Origin: Phycisphaerales bacterium
Lineage (GTDB): Bacteria > Planctomycetota > Phycisphaerae > Phycisphaerales > UBA1924
Assembly: GCA_029260515.1 (NCBI GenBank)
Contig: JAJDDC010000052.1
Span: 1 to 41,697, forward strand
Reading direction: 5' to 3'
Length of the DNA stretch: 41,697 bases
The stretch's first letter is position 1. Each line of letters opens with the position of its first letter. Positions 38,453 through 41,697 of this stretch are shown here, piece by piece. The position numbers were made by a program, and so were the translations under genes. The notes beneath the pieces are model-generated. The model did not search any database. It was not told where the DNA came from and saw nothing but the letters and a program-made list of their open reading frames with translations.

Positions 38453-39253
38453 ATGAGACCCTGGCAACAACCACCACAACAAAAAGAGCTAAAAATAGCC
38501 GATAGTTTTTACTCTCAAAAGAAGTGGAAAGACAAAAGAAAGCGGTACTTTTATAGCAATCGATGGTGTGAAATAGGACTAAGACAGGGCTACTATAACG
38601 AAGCTAAAGAACTTGACCACATTATACCAATGCAATACGGTGGAGATCCGTACAACGACAACAACTTGCAAGGGTTAACGAAAAGAGTACACACATTTAA
38701 AACGAAAAAAGAGATCAAAGCGAAGGCACCGACATACGAGCACGAAAAAGGACTACCATTAAGGCAATGGGGCAAACTTATTCCAGTAGGCAGAAAACCG
38801 ATAGCATGTATCATAGGCCCAACGGGATCAGGAAAGTCAACTTTGCTCGAAGCCATGCAACCAGAAAAGTATTGGGACCACATACACCAAATTGACAACA
38901 CTGACTGGACAAATATCACTTATTCGGTCAAAAACGATCCTGGTTATCACATAATAGAGTGCGTAGGTGCCCATTTTGCTTTTCACAGGCTATTGCAGGA
39001 CCATGGCTTAACTTTCTACATAATTAGGGTAGATACACCCATTGAGACATGTATCGAACGAAGGCCGCAATATAGCGAGGCCGAAATAATAAGGAGTAAT
39101 GACAGACAGAAGCCAATACCCCATGATTTAAAAGTACAATATGGACCAGCCGGAGGAATTATCATTACGCACCATGAGATAAAAGGATATAACGCGACAT
39201 TTAACACCGTTCATGAATTTATAATTAAACAACTATGGCAACACCACAGCTAA
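38453..39253 (+). CDS. HNH-like domain fused to a P-loop kinase-like domain
   Basis: 266 aa. Residues 1-90 resemble an HNH nuclease: FYSQKKWKDKRKRYF, then ELDHIIPMQYGGDPYNDNNL (D55/H56, N71) and RVHTFKTKKE (H80). The usual zinc CxxC pairs are absent. Residues 110-266 form a small P-loop domain: Walker A GPTGSGKST (122-130), IIECVGAHFAF, and RVDTPIETCIERR with arginines placed as in nucleotide or polynucleotide kinases. The combination suggests cutting plus end-phosphorylation or NTP-dependent control of the nuclease (inference). I know no characterised protein with this plan. Confidence 0.75.
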   Translation: MRPWQQPPQQKELKIADSFYSQKKWKDKRKRYFYSNRWCEIGLRQGYYNEAKELDHIIPMQYGGDPYNDNNLQGLTKRVHTFKTKKEIKAKAPTYEHEKGLPLRQWGKLIPVGRKPIACIIGPTGSGKSTLLEAMQPEKYWDHIHQIDNTDWTNITYSVKNDPGYHIIECVGAHFAFHRLLQDHGLTFYIIRVDTPIETCIERRPQYSEAEIIRSNDRQKPIPHDLKVQYGPAGGIIITHHEIKGYNATFNTVHEFIIKQLWQHHS

Positions 39254-39561
39254 TATCTACTATAGATTATGGCCAGCATGGACGAATAATTATAATTGAA
39301 GAGTCGTATGTTAATCATGGTTATGGGCACAGGAACGAACATCTAAAAAAAAGAGTAAATCAATATACCAAAAATGGTGAATTTATTACAAGCTATGATA
39401 GTCTTGCGGATGCATCGGAAATAACAGGAACAAACCTTAGTAGCATTTGTAATTGCTGCCAAAACAGGAAACAAAAGACTGCAAACGGTTTTATGTGGCA
39501 ATATGATAATTCTAAATATAAACTCAAGGAAGTTCCTTTAGACAGAATACTAACTTTATAA
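39235..39561 (+). CDS. Stand-alone NUMOD-like DNA-binding protein
   Basis: 108 aa. RVNQYTKNGEFITSYDSLAD then ASEITGTNLSSICNCCQNRK and ANGFMWQY match the NUMOD1-type repeat usually found at the C terminus of homing endonucleases, where it binds target DNA. Here it has no nuclease domain of its own but overlaps the HNH-kinase gene by 19 bp, suggesting a split or separable nuclease. Confidence 0.7.
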   Translation: MATPQLISTIDYGQHGRIIIIEESYVNHGYGHRNEHLKKRVNQYTKNGEFITSYDSLADASEITGTNLSSICNCCQNRKQKTANGFMWQYDNSKYKLKEVPLDRILTL

Positions 39562-39571
39562 TTAAACAACT

Positions 39572-39883
39572 ATGGACCTAAGCATTAACACAATTAACCC
39601 CAGGAAGGTAACCCTCAAAGACGGCAACGTAATGACCATAGCGCAATTAACCAATGATCACATGTGGATTGTGAGTCGGGCCGAATATGGGCACCCTAGG
39701 AGCTACGTTAATTACTACATTGGATTACTAAGAATAAAAGGTAAGGGCACTTGGTACAGCGTAGTAATGATAGCTAAAGAGTTAGAGCAAGATAAATCAT
39801 ATGACGAATTTAAACTAATAGACGGAATGATGGAAGAAAGATATAACAGATCGATTGAAGACAATAAAACAATTAAACAATGA
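39572..39883 (+). CDS. Unknown protein
   Basis: 103 aa, beta-rich N-terminal half and helical C terminus (DKSYDEFKLIDGMMEERY). No family recognised. It is followed by an ATGA-overlapping gene. Confidence 0.5.
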   Translation: MDLSINTINPRKVTLKDGNVMTIAQLTNDHMWIVSRAEYGHPRSYVNYYIGLLRIKGKGTWYSVVMIAKELEQDKSYDEFKLIDGMMEERYNRSIEDNKTIKQ

Positions 39884-40158
39884 AAATAGAAAGATATGTA
39901 CCAATAGGCGCTCCTATTGAGCTAATTGATAACGAAGATGTTGGGTATAGCGTAAAGGGGCTTATTAAAGGGTTGCAAGATATGGCTGATAAGACGGCAG
40001 ACTACTTCGTTGTTTCAATGGGAGGGAACACCGTATCTATGCGGTTCTACAGGACAAGAACAGACGCCGAGATACTTGATATGAAGATTCAAATAACCAA
40101 GGATAAAATAATAGCCGAACAAGCTATATTAAAATCCCTCGAATCAGAAAAGCAATGA
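39880..40158 (+). CDS. Unknown protein with coiled-coil end
   Basis: 92 aa. Beta-like core (DYFVVSMGGNTVSMRFYRTR) and a C-terminal coiled helix (ILDMKIQITKDKIIAEQA). Overlaps on both sides by ATGA. No family recognised. Confidence 0.5.
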   Translation: MKIERYVPIGAPIELIDNEDVGYSVKGLIKGLQDMADKTADYFVVSMGGNTVSMRFYRTRTDAEILDMKIQITKDKIIAEQAILKSLESEKQ

Positions 40159-40445
40159 TAAACGACATACAAAACAGATTAGGAAGGGTATATATTAGTA
40201 AAGAGCTGATACATACAGCCTCTCATAAAGGACTAAAGGCATTATTTGAATCCTTCTACCCAATAGAAATACATGACGTATCAGTACAGTACATGTATGT
40301 AGGATTTAGCCCTTATTTTGATATAGTAAATGGACACTACGATGACCCCTGTGATTTACCTCAATATGACATGAAATTTAAAGCCCGATACAATGGTGAC
40401 GACAAGGAGCCAAATGTTGAATGTACAGGAGCAATTAAATATTAA
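40155..40445 (+). CDS. Unknown protein
   Basis: 96 aa, Tyr-rich and beta-like (IHDVSVQYMYVGFSPYFDIV), ending with VECTGAIKY. No family recognised. Confidence 0.5.
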   Translation: MINDIQNRLGRVYISKELIHTASHKGLKALFESFYPIEIHDVSVQYMYVGFSPYFDIVNGHYDDPCDLPQYDMKFKARYNGDDKEPNVECTGAIKY

Positions 40446-40448
40446 GCA

Positions 40449-40748
40449 ATGAAACAAACACCACAACTAAACAAAGACATACCCATTGAGATACAGACCA
40501 CTGACAATGGAGGCTATATCATAGAGCAGAAGAGGCCCGAATGTGGTCTTACACTACGATACTGCTATGAGTCATATGTATCACTTAGCAAGGCACTGGC
40601 AAGGCTATACGACCCATCGGACAACACGATATACAAAGACATAGGCAACCCCAACCTACCTCCATTTAAAAGCCCACCACCCATAAGGGTTAAGCCAACA
40701 CAAGAACCAACCAAATGGGGCAACGATGACATAGACACATCAGACTAA
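40449..40748 (+). CDS. Unknown proline-rich-tailed protein
   Basis: 99 aa. Residues 1-60 are beta-like with two cysteines; residues 65-90 are rich in Pro (NPNLPPFKSPPPIRVKPTQE), so the tail is probably disordered. The stop overlaps the HNH start (TAATG). No family recognised. Confidence 0.5.
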   Translation: MKQTPQLNKDIPIEIQTTDNGGYIIEQKRPECGLTLRYCYESYVSLSKALARLYDPSDNTIYKDIGNPNLPPFKSPPPIRVKPTQEPTKWGNDDIDTSD

Positions 40749-41563
40749 TGATAACAGTAGATAAGTTTTGCTTACAATGTAATGGTCCGATTATAGGGCG
40801 ATCTAAATTAGCAAAGTACTGTTCATTGTCATGCTCAAAGAAAGCGCATAAGAAAAGAGTTAAAGAAGGAACGGTTAACGATATAACTATATCAGAAATA
40901 AAAAAAGGTATTAAAACAAAGATGTGCCATTACTGCAAAGAAATTAAATCAGTAAAAGGATTCTATGTGTATCAAAGAAAAGCAAGAAATGGGAAATCAT
41001 ATACTTCTATATGCAAAGAGTGTTTCAAGAAACGAAAGAAAGACAGGGCATTAAACGAAATAACATCAAGGAGGGTGTACTATAAAGAGTGTGTTAATTG
41101 TGGCAGTTTAAATACAACAACAGGAAAAACAAGAGAAGTATCACAAAAATGTAGGGCGTGTAACGAATCAATAACAACCCTATCAATAAGAACATGCAAG
41201 CTATGTAATGGCACATATGATAGATCTGTGTATAACGGCTATTGTTCTCTTATATGCTCATCAGAAGGAAAGGAGATAACCAAGGTGTTAAACAGAGACA
41301 GAAGGAGGGCATTAGAACGTAAAGCACGAACAGCTAAGCGCGTAGTTAGATCCAAGGTATTCAATAGAGACAAATGGAGGTGCCAGATATGCGGCATCAA
41401 AACAATTAAAGAGCCACTAAAGGACAACAGTGCAGAGATAGACCACATACAACCACTGAGCAAAGGAGGACCGCACACATACAGCAACGTACAGACATTG
41501 TGCAGGTCTTGCAATAACTACAAGAGGGCAAAGTATAAAGGACAAACTAAGCTACACATATAA
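40748..41563 (+). CDS. HNH endonuclease with four extra zinc knuckles
   Basis: 271 aa. Four potential zinc sites precede the nuclease: C8/C11/C25/C29, C60/C63/C89/C92, C115/C118/C135/C138 and C150/C153/C166/C170. A basic linker leads to a C-terminal HNH domain: VFNRDKWRCQICG (C212/C215), EIDHIQPLSKGG (D232/H233), N247 and CRSCNNYK (C252/C255). If the ends were joined it would lie next to terS; HNH proteins there aid cos cleavage in several phages. It may bind the repeats just downstream (inference). Confidence 0.82.
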   Translation: MITVDKFCLQCNGPIIGRSKLAKYCSLSCSKKAHKKRVKEGTVNDITISEIKKGIKTKMCHYCKEIKSVKGFYVYQRKARNGKSYTSICKECFKKRKKDRALNEITSRRVYYKECVNCGSLNTTTGKTREVSQKCRACNESITTLSIRTCKLCNGTYDRSVYNGYCSLICSSEGKEITKVLNRDRRRALERKARTAKRVVRSKVFNRDKWRCQICGIKTIKEPLKDNSAEIDHIQPLSKGGPHTYSNVQTLCRSCNNYKRAKYKGQTKLHI

Positions 41564-41565
41564 AC

Positions 41566-41581
41566 TATACTCCGAGTAAAG
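41566..41581. repeat. Terminal near-palindrome, right copy 1
   Basis: TATACTCCGAGTAAAG. It differs from the left-end copies only at the centre of the palindrome (C for G). Confidence 0.75.
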
Positions 41582-41620
41582 CAAACAAAACACCTACAAA
41601 ATAGCCATTAATAACAAAAC

Positions 41621-41636
41621 TATACTCCGAGTAAAG
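41621..41636. repeat. Terminal near-palindrome, right copy 2
   Basis: TATACTCCGAGTAAAG, identical to 41566-41581, centres 55 bp apart; it lies 6 bp before the hairpin repeat. Confidence 0.75.
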
Positions 41637-41642
41637 TACCAA

Positions 41643-41659
41643 TATGCGATTTTAGCATA
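41643..41659. repeat. Terminal hairpin repeat, right copy
   Basis: TATGCGATTTTAGCATA, identical to 40-56, directly followed by a run of nine G. Confidence 0.75.
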
Positions 41660-41697
41660 GGGGGGGGGTCGTGAAAGTTTGAAAAGCCCCCAAAAGC

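Larger units (their letters stand above)
41564..41697. other. Right-end non-coding region with terminal repeats
   Basis: No gene. It holds two 16-bp near-palindromes (41566-41581, 41621-41636), the 17-bp hairpin repeat (41643-41659), a run of nine G (41660-41668), and a stretch (GGGT...AAGTTTGAA...CCC) that loosely mirrors one at 11-34 of the left end. Confidence 0.65.

Overview
This window looks like the complete or near-complete genome of a tailed siphovirus with an HK97-type head that infects a Bacteroidota host. Four things point to that host. (1) Genes start after A-rich, Shine-Dalgarno-free leaders (typically AAAACAATG). (2) A textbook Bacteroidota promoter (TTTG-N20-TACATTTG) lies at 28150-28181. 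(3) Signal peptides end in the ...AQ/...SQ/...GQ style common in flavobacteria and relatives. (4) The tail fibre resembles Bacteroidota surface proteins. I see no integrase, excisionase, partition gene or full-length CI-type repressor, so a virulent lifestyle is the simpler reading. Both window ends carry the same small set of palindromic repeats. A zinc-rich HNH endonuclease at the right end would lie next to the small terminase gene if the ends were joined, as in cos-type phages.

Layout. 0.2-3.5 kb: small exported protein, zinc-ribbon ORF, P27-type small terminase, large terminase. 3.6-3.9 kb: the only convincing minus-strand gene (a zinc ribbon), with a palindrome between it and the portal gene. 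3.9-7.2 kb: portal, prohead protease, major capsid. 7.2-12.2 kb: connectors, tail terminator, tail tube, tail assembly chaperones (a -1 programmed frameshift on A-AAA-AAG is visible) and tape measure. 12.2-20.9 kb: tail tip, a very large fibre with a signal peptide, and accessory tail/coiled-coil proteins. 20.96-22.9 kb: lysis (holin candidate, two overlapping spanin-like genes, Amidase_3).

23.0-36.2 kb is the early/replication side: RecT-like annealing protein, RecE-like exonuclease, SSB, an HTH regulator with its promoter, many tiny genes, a gene-free 412-bp stretch with strong signs of structured RNA, a PP-loop (PAPS-reductase-like) gene inside a repeat-flanked cassette, HNH and PD-(D/E)XK-like nucleases, an adenine/cytosine-N4 type methyltransferase, a ribbon-helix-helix protein and a DnaD-like replication initiator. 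36.2-41.6 kb holds small accessory genes, among them an unusual fusion of an HNH-like domain with a P-loop kinase-like domain, a stand-alone NUMOD-like protein and the terminal HNH gene.

Genes are packed as overlapping ATGA/TAATG chains, implying a few long transcripts and translational coupling. Replication appears to rely on host polymerase and helicase, recruited by the initiator, with RecE/RecT/SSB for recombination-dependent replication. The most unexplained parts are the 30.5-30.9 kb RNA region, the repeat-flanked PP-loop cassette, the HNH-kinase fusion, and the recurring terminator-like hairpins just upstream of start codons.
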